Assembly (NCBI GenBank): GCA_021324995.1
Contig: JAJPIB010000007.1
Location: 1 to 43,314, forward strand
From: Chlamydiia bacterium
Lineage (GTDB): Bacteria > Chlamydiota > Chlamydiia > Chlamydiales > Rhabdochlamydiaceae
Reading direction: 5' to 3'
Length of the DNA: 43,314 nt
This document shows positions 24,997 through 32,764 of this stretch, piece by piece. Numbering within the stretch: position 1 is the stretch's first letter; each line of letters begins with the position of its first letter. Position numbers and translations under genes: made by a program. Under the pieces are notes generated by a model. It made no database searches, was not told the origin of the DNA, and saw only the letters and a list, made by a program, of their open reading frames with translations.

Positions 24997-25980
24997 CTAT
25001 TTTGACTCTTGGATAAGGCTGAACCAGTACTGTTGCATCTCCTTAGACAAATATTTTTTTATGCCCTTTAGCTTAAGTTCCGCTTTATGGCTCTCTGTAT
25101 CTGTGAAGGCAAATTTCCCCCTTTTTGTAAAAGGAACATTGACCGACAGAACTAAAGTTCCACGCCCGCCAAAGCCATGTTTAAGAATTGCATGCAACTC
25201 ATCAAGATGTTCCTTTGTGACGATAGTTCTCCACATGTCCTTTGTTACCTCATAGCTTTCCAATTCCATATCTGTCGCGATGAGAATGACTGTTTCTGGA
25301 TCTTTGCCTTCTTCGAAGGGAAGTGGAGGAAGAAGATAAAGCCATTTGTCTGGAACTGAAAAGTGGCGAATTTTTTCTCGTTCAATGATTTTTCGGATTC
25401 CATACGCGCCCGCACAGCGATAGGCTAAAGATTTCCAATGAGGCAGTCCATCTCTGCAGCGCTCTTCAGAATCGAGATAAATTTTAAAGACGTAACCCGG
25501 AACTGCAGGATGGCGGGCAACAATGATAAAGCTGCGAGGCATAGGCCCTGCGATGATCTCAAATCCTGCATCGACAAGGGTTTGTTGATTTTGAGTCACT
25601 CTGCCTTGCGAGAAAATGGCGTCTACCGTTTCCATGATCGGATGATTTACTGGAAGCAGATAGGGAGCAATCGTTACCTGCATTTTTTCCGTCAGATGCG
25701 GATTATCATAGAATCCAGGGTAGTCAACAACCGCGTGGTTTGCTGACAAATTTGCAAAACAGCTCAAACTGATTGCCAAAAGAGCGAGTGCCCGACCACA
25801 AAATCCTTTGAGATTTTTGCTGCATGAAAGCTCCCGCGGTTGGGTCATCGATAAGGGGGGTTGTATTACATTTAATACTACCCCCCTTTTCGATGATCTC
25901 AACCCCGGGACTTTGATGCGCAAAAATCCCCAAAGGCTTTTGCGATCGGGCACTAGTCCAAATTTTTTTCTGCTTTTCAT
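24997..25980 (-). CDS. Exported kinase-like protein (paralog 2) with in-frame palindromic insertion
   Basis: The same domain as paralog 1 (GYVFKIYLD, TDMELESYEVTKDMW, NVPFTKRGKFAFTDTE). The frame is open to 26037, but AGGAGG lies 5 bases before the ATG at 25980-25978 (MKSRKKFG), so that start is chosen; about 327 residues. Residues about 10-65 are encoded by a 168-bp palindromic element. Removing them would leave MKSRKKFGL joined to ALLAISLSCFANLSA, a normal signal peptide, which strongly suggests a recent in-frame insertion. An internal ATG at 25848 (MTQPREL) has no ribosome site. The gene follows the GT17 gene by 17 bases. Confidence 0.65.
   Translation of the reverse strand: MKSRKKFGLVPDRKSLWGFLRIKVPGLRSSKRGVVLNVIQPPLSMTQPRELSCSKNLKGFCGRALALLAISLSCFANLSANHAVVDYPGFYDNPHLTEKMQVTIAPYLLPVNHPIMETVDAIFSQGRVTQNQQTLVDAGFEIIAGPMPRSFIIVARHPAVPGYVFKIYLDSEERCRDGLPHWKSLAYRCAGAYGIRKIIEREKIRHFSVPDKWLYLLPPLPFEEGKDPETVILIATDMELESYEVTKDMWRTIVTKEHLDELHAILKHGFGGRGTLVLSVNVPFTKRGKFAFTDTESHKAELKLKGIKKYLSKEMQQYWFSLIQESK
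25787..25954. repeat. 168-bp imperfect palindromic element inside a coding region
   Basis: Arms 25787-25868 and 25873-25954 pair over about 82 bp each with roughly 85 percent match by eye; the tips are AGTGCCCGA and its complement and the inner part is GGGGGG with CCCCCC. The length is a multiple of three and the reading frame through it is open on both strands. No second copy was seen in this window. Confidence 0.8.
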
Positions 25981-25997
25981 AAGCCTCCTATTTCGAA

Positions 25998-26924
25998 TTA
26001 ATCGCCAATGAATCCTTGCGCTTTCAAATAATCGCAATGACGTTGAACATACTTGGGAAATGTGCTGTCGATCGGTATCGCGGGATGTCTGCGAATCATT
26101 TCATCGATTTCTTCATCAGAAGCGTTGGCTTGCTCATCTACTCCTTCCACAATGCTACGCATTTTCTGACGGATCTTCTCTCTTCCTCCCATCCATGTGA
26201 AGTGCCACCCACCATTAGAGAGATTTGGAAATTTCCAACGATAATTGCGGAAATGTTGAACTCCGAAAAGCGCAACCATTTCAAATGTTGTGGCAACAGT
26301 CCCCACCCAAGGCGCGTTCGTATCGCGATTCAACTGATACCAATAATAGGACATCTGAAATCCTCTCGCCGCATCGAAGTAGAACTTTTTCTCCTTTTTG
26401 CGAAAGCCTGCTTTTCCCTTGATCCGATTTTTAAAGCGCTGCCATCTTCCTTCTTTGAGAAGCCTAGCACTTTTTTCTGGCAAAAGCTCTACCATTTCTT
26501 TGATAAGCTCAGGACGAGGAATTTCATCTAAATCGGAGATGAGAATAATATCGGAGGGATTGCAGTTTTTCAGACCCCGAGCAATACAATTGCGTTGATA
26601 ATTTTCACGCCCCCATAGGTCCAACTCAGGATGCCTTTCATCGACAATGATATGGATGATTTTTGGGAGATGTTTTTCAAATAAATCCCTATTTTCATGA
26701 AAAGTGAGCGGCTTCAAATGCCCTTTCTGCGTCTCGATACTCTCTACAAGGACAAAATGATCTACCACTTCATCGAGTTCGTCGAGACGCATTTTAAGGA
26801 GTTCGATTTCATTGAAGAACATGAAGCAGTCGTAGACTTTGGCATCAAGCCCGTGCAACGCAAATAACATCCATAAGGCGGCGGATTGAAGAATGCGTTT
26901 TTTTAATCTCTTGCTCCCAACCAC
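25998..26924 (-). CDS. Glycosyltransferase family 17 protein
   Basis: This resembles the GT17 family (the family of the eukaryotic bisecting GlcNAc transferase, with many bacterial members). The signatures are YDCFMFFNEIELLKMRLDEL (31-50), VDHFVLVESIETQKG (54-68), the metal-binding ISDLDEIP (129-136) and FRNYRWKFPNLSNGGWHFTWMGG. A hydrophobic segment at residues about 12-28 (SAALWMLFALHGLDA) looks like a signal peptide, unusual for an enzyme using nucleotide sugars, so it may act outside the cell or be membrane-anchored. Length 308 residues is normal. Confidence 0.85.
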   Translation of the reverse strand: MVGSKRLKKRILQSAALWMLFALHGLDAKVYDCFMFFNEIELLKMRLDELDEVVDHFVLVESIETQKGHLKPLTFHENRDLFEKHLPKIIHIIVDERHPELDLWGRENYQRNCIARGLKNCNPSDIILISDLDEIPRPELIKEMVELLPEKSARLLKEGRWQRFKNRIKGKAGFRKKEKKFYFDAARGFQMSYYWYQLNRDTNAPWVGTVATTFEMVALFGVQHFRNYRWKFPNLSNGGWHFTWMGGREKIRQKMRSIVEGVDEQANASDEEIDEMIRRHPAIPIDSTFPKYVQRHCDYLKAQGFIGD

Positions 26925-26980
26925 CGCGCTACCTTTTTTAAAAATCTAGCAAGCATTCTTGCAAGGTGCGCCCTTTTTTA

Positions 26981-27634
26981 TCAAGGCAACAAACCTCTTT
27001 TTGACAATTCTCGGCGCACTTGTTCTTCGGACTCAAAAAGAATCGCATCGATTCCTTTTTTCTTGGCTGAATCGACGTTCTCTAGTTTATCATCGATGAA
27101 CACAACATCTTTTCCGCTTATACCCAACGTCTTTAAGAGCAAGTCATACACTCTCTGATCTGGCTTCTCCAATCCCATTTCGCAGGAGAGAAGACATGGA
27201 TCAAAAGGCTTGTAAAAGCCAAAGTCCCGGATCATTTGAGTATAACGGCTATTGATGTTGGACAGGAGTCCTACCCGAATCTGATTCTGTTTCAATATAT
27301 CGATCAATTCTAACATTTTAGGGTCCGCACCTACACTCTTTTTTAGCGCAGCGGTATAAGTGCTTGGCCAGTCATCGGGAAGCTCTATGCCTTTTTTTCT
27401 AGCCCACTCAACCCAAAAATCGATTTCCGATTTCCCCACCTGTACAGCCTTTCTTTTTTCGAAATTCGCCTTTTCAAACTCCGCTGCAGAAATCTGAAAT
27501 GTCTCGCACATAAAATCCACAACGACTGACCTATCATCGAATGCAATGACATTTCCCCAGTCGAACACAACCGCTTGAGGAGTGGCAAATAGAGAGGAGG
27601 TCGCAACAACTAAAGAAAACAACATTTTTTTCAT
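26981..27634 (-). CDS. Exported HAD-superfamily hydrolase
   Basis: The start is the ATG at 27634-27632 (MKKMLFSLVVATSS), with GAGGTG 5 bases before it. A signal peptide (about 1-18) is followed by HAD motifs: VVFDWGNV (nucleophile Asp25, Gly27 where many HADs have Asp), LLSNIN (motif II), GLEKPDQRVY (motif III Lys) and VVFIDDKLENVD (motif IV). This is the YihX-like FDxGNV subgroup, usually sugar-phosphate phosphatases. Export is unusual for the group. About 217 residues. Confidence 0.85.
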   Translation of the reverse strand: MKKMLFSLVVATSSLFATPQAVVFDWGNVIAFDDRSVVVDFMCETFQISAAEFEKANFEKRKAVQVGKSEIDFWVEWARKKGIELPDDWPSTYTAALKKSVGADPKMLELIDILKQNQIRVGLLSNINSRYTQMIRDFGFYKPFDPCLLSCEMGLEKPDQRVYDLLLKTLGISGKDVVFIDDKLENVDSAKKKGIDAILFESEEQVRRELSKRGLLP

Positions 27635-27707
27635 TTTACACCTCAAAAATAGAGAAATCCCCTATTTTATCTCATGCAGGCAATAAACCGAATTAAAAAG
27701 AGAATTA

Positions 27708-27789
27708 TACTCCATGGGACTGAAAATTTGGGTTTAAGAGACCGAGCCAAAGCCCCAGTCCTAAACCAAATTTTCAAGTGTCATCAGTA
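27708..27789. repeat. MITE-like palindrome, third diverged copy
   Basis: The arms TACTCCATGGGACTGAAAATTTGG and the complement of TACTGATGACACTTGAAAATTTGG enclose a core that includes ACCGAGCCAAAGCCCC, also found in the copy at 18151. TA lies at both tips. The outer 12 bases differ from the other two copies. It lies between the HAD gene start and the permease stop. Confidence 0.65.
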
Positions 27790-27791
27790 TA

Positions 27792-29189
27792 TCAATCAAT
27801 GTTCGTCAGCATTAACCTAGAATTGCGCGACTCATATCGATAGAAGAAAAACAGTGGGCTAAGAAGTAACAAATTTCCAGTGCAAATCTCCAAAAAATAC
27901 CAATTACGGTTAGCAATAGCAACATCATCAGGAGGCAAGAAACTAATTCCTATAGTCAGTAGACAGCCTAAAGCTCCTACAAGACAAACACTCCAGATGC
28001 CCCACTTTCCGCACGGAATTTTAAAAGCTTCCCCACGCTCTTTATCTTTGTAGTGCAGCTTGATTGCAGCAGAAAAGAGTAAGAGGTACATTAGCATATA
28101 AAGTTCGGTGCTCATCGCTGTAAAAAACCAATAAAATGCAGTCACGTTGGGCTCTAAAAGCAAAACAAAGCATAAAAGTGTTACGATACTTGCTTGTGTT
28201 AGTAAAAGGCGGTGGGCAACGCCTGCTTTATTTTTTTGAGCAAAAAAAGTAGGCAAAAAACCAAATTCTGCGGCATGAAGAAGCCCTTTTACGGGAGAAA
28301 TGAGCCAATTGATCATCGTTCCAATGGATCCCAGAACGATTAAAACCGTCATCACGGAAATAAGCTCCTTCCATCCATTTGAACCAAAAAAATAACTAAA
28401 AACTTGCATGATCCCCGAAATGAGTTGAATATCTTCTTTCGGTACCACGACAGCAATAGCCAAAGAGCTTAGCATCATCGACAAGAAAATGAAAAGCGTT
28501 GCAAGAAGAACAGCTCTGGGAAAGTTTTTCTTTGGATCGCGTACATCGTTGACATGTACACCCGAAAGCTCCATCCCTAAAAACCCTGCCATGATCGCAA
28601 TCAATGAAACCCAGCTGGTCGTATGACTAAAAGATGGAATGCACTGAGAAGCTTGTAAATCAATCTGCAGCGGATGCCCGCTAAACATTTTTATTAGGCC
28701 CAATGCGATCAAAGCCATCAAGGGGATTGCTGTTCCCGCAATCGCGCACAGATTATTTACAAATGCAGATACATGGATCCCTTTCAAATTAACCCACGTC
28801 AATCCCCAATAAGTGCACAAAATAAAAGAGATGAGGTACACCTTGTTTTCAACCAAAGCAGGATCGATTAAATAGGCAAAAGTGCCTGCAACAAAAGAGA
28901 GCATCGTGGGATACCACACTAAAGTATTGATCCATTGCAACCAAATCGCCGCCATTGCTAAGCGCTTACCAAAAGCACGATTCACCCATTGATAAACGCC
29001 TCCCTGAGAATATCTTGCCGAGAGCTCTGCCGTAATAAGGGCCGTAGGAAGCAAAAAAATCACTCCCGAAAGCAAGAAGAAAAAAATGAGAGGGCTTCCA
29101 CAAAGCGCTGCTGCAGGTAAATTCCGCATATTGTCAATGGAAGCGACGATGAGCAAAACAAGTGGGATCAGTCCAATTTTTTTATTCAT
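27792..29189 (-). CDS. APC-superfamily amino acid permease
   Basis: The 465-residue protein has about 12 membrane helices. The first helix contains IGLIPLVLLIVASIDNMRNLPAAALCG, where the unwound helix region of APC transporters binds the substrate. The RYSQGGVYQWVNRAFG segment and GFLGMELSGVHVNDVRDPKKNFPRA are typical of the GadC/AaxC-type exchangers. It overlaps dapF by 8 bases. ArgR operators control the operon, so arginine or a related amino acid is a likely substrate, and chlamydial AaxC (arginine/agmatine antiporter) is the nearest functional model I can name; no decarboxylase lies nearby. Confidence 0.88.
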   Translation of the reverse strand: MNKKIGLIPLVLLIVASIDNMRNLPAAALCGSPLIFFFLLSGVIFLLPTALITAELSARYSQGGVYQWVNRAFGKRLAMAAIWLQWINTLVWYPTMLSFVAGTFAYLIDPALVENKVYLISFILCTYWGLTWVNLKGIHVSAFVNNLCAIAGTAIPLMALIALGLIKMFSGHPLQIDLQASQCIPSFSHTTSWVSLIAIMAGFLGMELSGVHVNDVRDPKKNFPRAVLLATLFIFLSMMLSSLAIAVVVPKEDIQLISGIMQVFSYFFGSNGWKELISVMTVLIVLGSIGTMINWLISPVKGLLHAAEFGFLPTFFAQKNKAGVAHRLLLTQASIVTLLCFVLLLEPNVTAFYWFFTAMSTELYMLMYLLLFSAAIKLHYKDKERGEAFKIPCGKWGIWSVCLVGALGCLLTIGISFLPPDDVAIANRNWYFLEICTGNLLLLSPLFFFYRYESRNSRLMLTNID

Positions 29190-29970
29190 AGAACGCTGTT
29201 CCTTTGAGTTTAACCTCTGTTTCTTCTATTGCAATTTCTAAAATCCCTCCTGATGTAGAAACGAAAACATTTCCCGATATTCCCGCAATCACAGCCGAGC
29301 AAACAGAGCCCGTTCCGCAAGAGCGGGTGATGCGCAACGCTCCCCTTTCAAAAGTTTTCACGAAAAGATGCCCTTCCACCCAGTGACATGAATTGACATT
29401 GATTCCTAAGGGAAAAAGCGCTTCGTTGTTATTCAGTTCGCTGCCAAGAAAAGAAAGTTCCTCATCGCTTAACTTCCCTGAAAATATCAGATGAGGTTCT
29501 AAGACCTCCGCATAGTGTAAAACGTATTCCTTGTTAAGTCCTTCAGAAAAATAGGCGACATGAGGCTGACTCGAAAAATTCACAAACTTTCTGTTTTCCT
29601 TACGAACAACGGGAGGCAAAGCAATAGAAAACACCCCATTTCCATGTTTTTTTACTCCATGTTTGCCGGTCTGCGTGAGCAAATATCCTTTTTCTGCAGA
29701 ATAGTATTTATCGAACAAATAAGCAGCTGCGGCGCGAGCGCCGTTTCCGCAAAACTCACCCAATTTCTTGTCACGACCGAAAACAATCATTTGGGCGTGA
29801 AAAACTTCCCCTTCCAACTTCCCATCGATTAAAATCAAAGCATCGTCTCGATCTTCTTTCATAAGATCTAGATGGACTTTTTCAAAAAAATCCAAATCTA
29901 ACTCTTTAGTCTCTAAGCGATCATAGAGGACAAAAGTATTACAACAAGCCTCTGCAAGATAATAATTCAT
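29182..29970 (-). CDS. dapF: Diaminopimelate epimerase
   Basis: This converts LL- to meso-diaminopimelate for peptidoglycan. The two catalytic cysteines are visible: Cys74 in FCGNGARA and Cys218 in RSCGTGS. Length 262 residues is near normal. The N-terminal CCNTFVLYD replaces the usual GNDF-x-x-xD. In Chlamydia trachomatis DapF is also reported to act as glutamate racemase, so a dual role is possible here. It overlaps the upstream gene by 4 bases and the permease by 8, so the three are translationally coupled. Confidence 0.95.
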   Translation of the reverse strand: MNYYLAEACCNTFVLYDRLETKELDLDFFEKVHLDLMKEDRDDALILIDGKLEGEVFHAQMIVFGRDKKLGEFCGNGARAAAAYLFDKYYSAEKGYLLTQTGKHGVKKHGNGVFSIALPPVVRKENRKFVNFSSQPHVAYFSEGLNKEYVLHYAEVLEPHLIFSGKLSDEELSFLGSELNNNEALFPLGINVNSCHWVEGHLFVKTFERGALRITRSCGTGSVCSAVIAGISGNVFVSTSGGILEIAIEETEVKLKGTAFYE

Positions 29971-30797
29971 TTCTTCATCTCCACATTTAAAGTGGTGATC
30001 TCCGTCAACAGATTCAACCCTCCGGAAACGGAAAAAACTGTTCCCAATGTCTTCGCAAATTGTCCATCTAATGCATAAATTTCTTTATAAAAGGGGGGAT
30101 AAAACACTGTGCTGATTTTGCTCGGCTCAAAAGGTTTTTCAGAAAGAGAGTAAATAAACGCGTTTCCGTTTATAGACCCTGCTTGAGCTTTTGCAACATG
30201 ACCTAGTTTAAAAGCATTCATAAAAAACTCTGTCAGTTGGCAAAAATCCAAACCTCCGCTATGCGTGTGAAAATAAGCGGCCTCCTGATCCGTAAATCCT
30301 CCTTTTGAGAGAAGCTCTACCTTTAAACTTCCCTCGCATAGCATAAAATCCATCGGTAGTTTTTGTTGGAATATTCCATGCAACTTTTTAGACGGAGCCG
30401 ATGCTTTGCTATTTGCTAGGCCCGCTTTAAAAAACTGGTAGATCTCTTCCTCATTTTTTTTTATTGGATTGCTATTACAGTAACCCGTTTGAGGGTGTTT
30501 AAGATCTAACACCCACAGCAACGATCTCGGTGGAGTTGAAAAGCACAAAGCAGATAACTCTGCCTGCCCGACATCCTTGTTACTAAACAGTTTTTTAAGG
30601 ATAGATGCATTGCACGTCCCGTTTTTTGTAAAGACATCGTAAATCTTTTCTTCTTGGGGATGAAGATCTTGAACAAAAGTAAATTCCTTGCCACCCACAA
30701 CAGCGCCCTTTTCACTTAAGAAATCGACCTTAAGCTGATAGGCGCTCTCGTGGAGAGAGGTTAATTGAAAAGAACTGCTAAAAACATTTGTAGACAT
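29967..30797 (-). CDS. Uncharacterised protein, first gene of the ArgR-controlled operon
   Basis: The 276-residue protein has no signal peptide or membrane segment and I do not recognise a family. It has a mixed alpha/beta look with several conserved-looking aromatic-Gly clusters (FHTHSGGLDFCQLTEFFMNAF, INGNAFIYSLSEKPFEPSKI). AAGGT lies before the ATG. Its stop overlaps the dapF start by 4 bases. The position suggests a role in amino acid or diaminopimelate handling, but nothing in the sequence proves it. Confidence 0.75.
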   Translation of the reverse strand: MSTNVFSSSFQLTSLHESAYQLKVDFLSEKGAVVGGKEFTFVQDLHPQEEKIYDVFTKNGTCNASILKKLFSNKDVGQAELSALCFSTPPRSLLWVLDLKHPQTGYCNSNPIKKNEEEIYQFFKAGLANSKASAPSKKLHGIFQQKLPMDFMLCEGSLKVELLSKGGFTDQEAAYFHTHSGGLDFCQLTEFFMNAFKLGHVAKAQAGSINGNAFIYSLSEKPFEPSKISTVFYPPFYKEIYALDGQFAKTLGTVFSVSGGLNLLTEITTLNVEMKK

Positions 30798-30946
30798 AGT
30801 GAACCTTAGGTTTTTTCGTTTAAATGCAAAAAATAGGAAAAAAGAAAGAAAGATAAGCGGGACTAAGCCCGCCGGAAAAAATCCAAGAGTGTAGATTCAA
30901 AACTATGTTTTATGAGAAAGGCCTGCATAATCCACCTTAGAGCATA

Positions 30947-30981
30947 TGAATAAATAATAACCAAAGATGAATATTTATTCA
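30947..30981 (-). promoter_or_regulatory. ArgR operator pair over the operon promoter
   Basis: A perfect ARG-box core TGAATATTTATTCA lies at 30968-30981, and a degraded box TGAATAAATAATAA at 30947-30960, exactly 21 bp apart, the usual spacing of paired ARG boxes. On the minus strand a promoter fits inside: TTGAAT (30982-30977), 17 bp, TATTAT (30959-30954). ArgR binding would block polymerase from the unknown protein-dapF-permease operon. Confidence 0.8.
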
Positions 30982-31040
30982 ACTACAACGCAGAGATCTT
31001 GCATAAAAACCCTAAAATCAAGCCATTAAATCACTGGGAA

Positions 31041-31054
31041 TGAATATTTATTCA
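31041..31054. promoter_or_regulatory. Second perfect ARG box, overlapping the argR stop codon
   Basis: TGAATATTTATTCA is identical to the box at 30968, 73 bp away (about seven helical turns). Its last three bases are the complement of the argR TGA stop. Two such boxes could allow looping or a second, overlapping promoter (TTGAAT is also part of this box on the minus strand). Confidence 0.75.
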
Positions 31055-31522
31055 ACTTCCCCAGAAAATTGCTTTAATTTCCTGAAGCATTTTTTGCGTG
31101 TCTTTAATCGATTTGGGAGCGACAAAGATCGTGTCATCCCCTGCAAGAGACCCTAGAATGGGTGTAGAAATCTGATTGTAATCCAGAACTCGAGCAACCA
31201 TCGAAGCTGCTCCAGGAGTTGTGAAAATAATGACCATCACTTCATTTGAAACGACATCGAGGATCAAATCCTGAATAGGCGTAGCCATTGAGGGGGGCGC
31301 CGGTTCTCTTGGCAGAGAATAAATCGCGCGGCCTCGTTCATCGAGCACTTTAATCGCACCTGCTTTTCGCAAAAGGCGAGAAACTTTAGACTGGTTAATT
31401 TCATAACCCATTTTTTCAAGGACAGCGCAAATATCCTCTTGCGTGCCTGCTTTTCTACCTCTTAGAAGCTTTTTTAGCGCTTCATCCAACGAATCTGTCT
31501 GTTTTTTCAAAGTCAACCTCAT
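31052..31522 (-). CDS. argR: Arginine repressor
   Basis: The 156-residue regulator has a winged helix-turn-helix (residues about 10-70, with TQEDICAVLEKMGYEINQSKVSRLLRKAGAIKV shortened here to its core TQEDICAVLE and QSKVSRLL) and the hexamer-forming, arginine-binding core (IFTTPGAASMVARVLD, then GSLAGDDTIFV with the GDD motif at 128-130). ATG overlaps the stop of the upstream hydrolase (ATGA). ARG boxes lie at its 3' end and beyond, controlling the downstream operon rather than its own start. Confidence 0.95.
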   Translation of the reverse strand: MRLTLKKQTDSLDEALKKLLRGRKAGTQEDICAVLEKMGYEINQSKVSRLLRKAGAIKVLDERGRAIYSLPREPAPPSMATPIQDLILDVVSNEVMVIIFTTPGAASMVARVLDYNQISTPILGSLAGDDTIFVAPKSIKDTQKMLQEIKAIFWGS

Positions 31523-32139
31523 AAACTCTTATCAAACCAGTTTGCAGCCAGAACAGCCACCTCATTGAGCTTTCCTGATTCTTCAAACAAATGGGTAGCT
31601 CCCGGTACAACCGTAAGCTCACAGATTCCATCCATCTGTTTCATTGCTTCTCGGTTGAGAGCTAGAACAGTCTCATCTAAGCCACCTACGATCAGCAGCG
31701 TGGGAGCTTTAACCGATTTCAGCGCTTCATCTGCAAGATCGGGCCTGCCGCCTCGTGATACGATTGCAAATACATCTGTGTTTAACGAAGCTTTCAGGGC
31801 AGCAGCCGCCCCTGTGCTGGCGCCAAAATAGCCGATTTTCATCTGTGGATACATTTTTTTTACCCACTGTGTGGCTAAAACCAAACGCTGAGTTAATAAC
31901 TCAATATTAAATCGGTACTCGCCGCCCACTTCCCCCCTTTCCTCTTCAATCGTGAGAAGATCGAAGAGCAATGTAGCGAAACCCTGCTGCTGCAAGATTT
32001 CCGCCACTTTGCGATTACGCGGAGAACGGCGAGAACTCCCGCTACCATGAGCAAAAATAATCACTCCTTTCGCTTGTGAGGAAAGATTGAGATCTCCTTT
32101 TAAGGTACCTTCGGGAACGTTGATTTCAATGCATTGCAT
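31519..32139 (-). CDS. Dienelactone-hydrolase-like alpha/beta hydrolase
   Basis: The 206-residue protein has the core motifs IIFAHGSGSSRRSPRN (27-42), nucleophile elbow GASTG (Ser108), Asp155 in GGLDETV and His183 in GATHLF. It overlaps the phosphoribosyltransferase gene by 40 bases and argR by 4. In several bacteria a phosphoribosyltransferase and this hydrolase type are neighbours or fused, so they probably act together; the substrate is not known to me. Confidence 0.85.
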   Translation of the reverse strand: MQCIEINVPEGTLKGDLNLSSQAKGVIIFAHGSGSSRRSPRNRKVAEILQQQGFATLLFDLLTIEEERGEVGGEYRFNIELLTQRLVLATQWVKKMYPQMKIGYFGASTGAAAALKASLNTDVFAIVSRGGRPDLADEALKSVKAPTLLIVGGLDETVLALNREAMKQMDGICELTVVPGATHLFEESGKLNEVAVLAANWFDKSL

Positions 32140-32753
32140 ACTTCTTCATCACTGACGGGCAAAAATTCTAGATAAAATTGACTCACACCGAGAAATATGG
32201 GAGGAGCTAAAAGACAAACGACTCGATCGACTTCCTTTTGGAAATCAGCCACTGCTGAAGCCGTCGCTACTGGCACAGCGACAATGATGGACCGAACATT
32301 TTGCTTCCGCAAATAAAGTACAGAAGCTTGTAAAGTTGCCCCTGTAGCGATCCCATCATCCACCAAAATCACTGTTTGTTTTTTTAAAGGATAAGGTTTT
32401 CTTTCCCCCCGATATACCTCTTCGCGCCTCGCAGCTTCCCTTTTCTCAAGCTCAATGAAGTGTTCAAGTTCCTTCTCGGAAGCCCCAGCGCGCTCCATTA
32501 GAGATCGATTCAAATAAACAACATCTCCAGCAATTGCGCCCAACGCCAACTCGGGAGCATAAGGAGCTCCAATTTTACGCACAGAAATAAATTCAAGGGG
32601 AAGGTTCAAGGCCATTGCGATTTCTTTCGCTACAATGACCCCACCACGAGCCAAACCCACAACAACGTGGTCTCTTAATCCGGAATACTCCATGAGTGCA
32701 GCAGCGAGTTTCCTCCCTGCATCCGATCGATTTTCAAAGACTGCAAATGCCAT
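32100..32753 (-). CDS. Phosphoribosyltransferase
   Basis: The PRPP-binding signature VILVDDGIATGATLQAS lies at 128-144, and VVGLARGGVIVAKEIA (31-46) and SVRKIGAPYAPELALGAIA (57-75) fit the stand-alone PRTase group that pairs with dienelactone-hydrolase-like proteins. The length is 217 residues. It follows hsp20 by 11 bases and runs 40 bases into the hydrolase gene in another frame. The base substrate is unknown. Confidence 0.85.
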   Translation of the reverse strand: MAFAVFENRSDAGRKLAAALMEYSGLRDHVVVGLARGGVIVAKEIAMALNLPLEFISVRKIGAPYAPELALGAIAGDVVYLNRSLMERAGASEKELEHFIELEKREAARREEVYRGERKPYPLKKQTVILVDDGIATGATLQASVLYLRKQNVRSIIVAVPVATASAVADFQKEVDRVVCLLAPPIFLGVSQFYLEFLPVSDEEVCNALKSTFPKVP

Positions 32754-32764
32754 TCCAAAGTCAA

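Noticed and set aside
25724..26011. Two similar frames on opposite strands (25724-25933 minus, 25808-26011 plus)
   Set aside because: Their likeness comes from the palindromic element itself, which reads alike on both strands; they are not separate genes.
26016..26531. 171-residue plus-strand frame opposite the GT17 gene
   Set aside because: It is antisense to a well-supported gene and shows no family or ribosome site.
27120..27130. TACCCAACGT in the HAD gene, matching the MITE tip
   Set aside because: Only 10 bases, in conserved coding sequence, with no inverted partner.
28139..28151. CAGTCACGTTGGG in the permease gene, identical to 13 bases of the MITE right end
   Set aside because: There is no second arm and the bases code for normal permease residues (PNVTAF), so it is probably chance.
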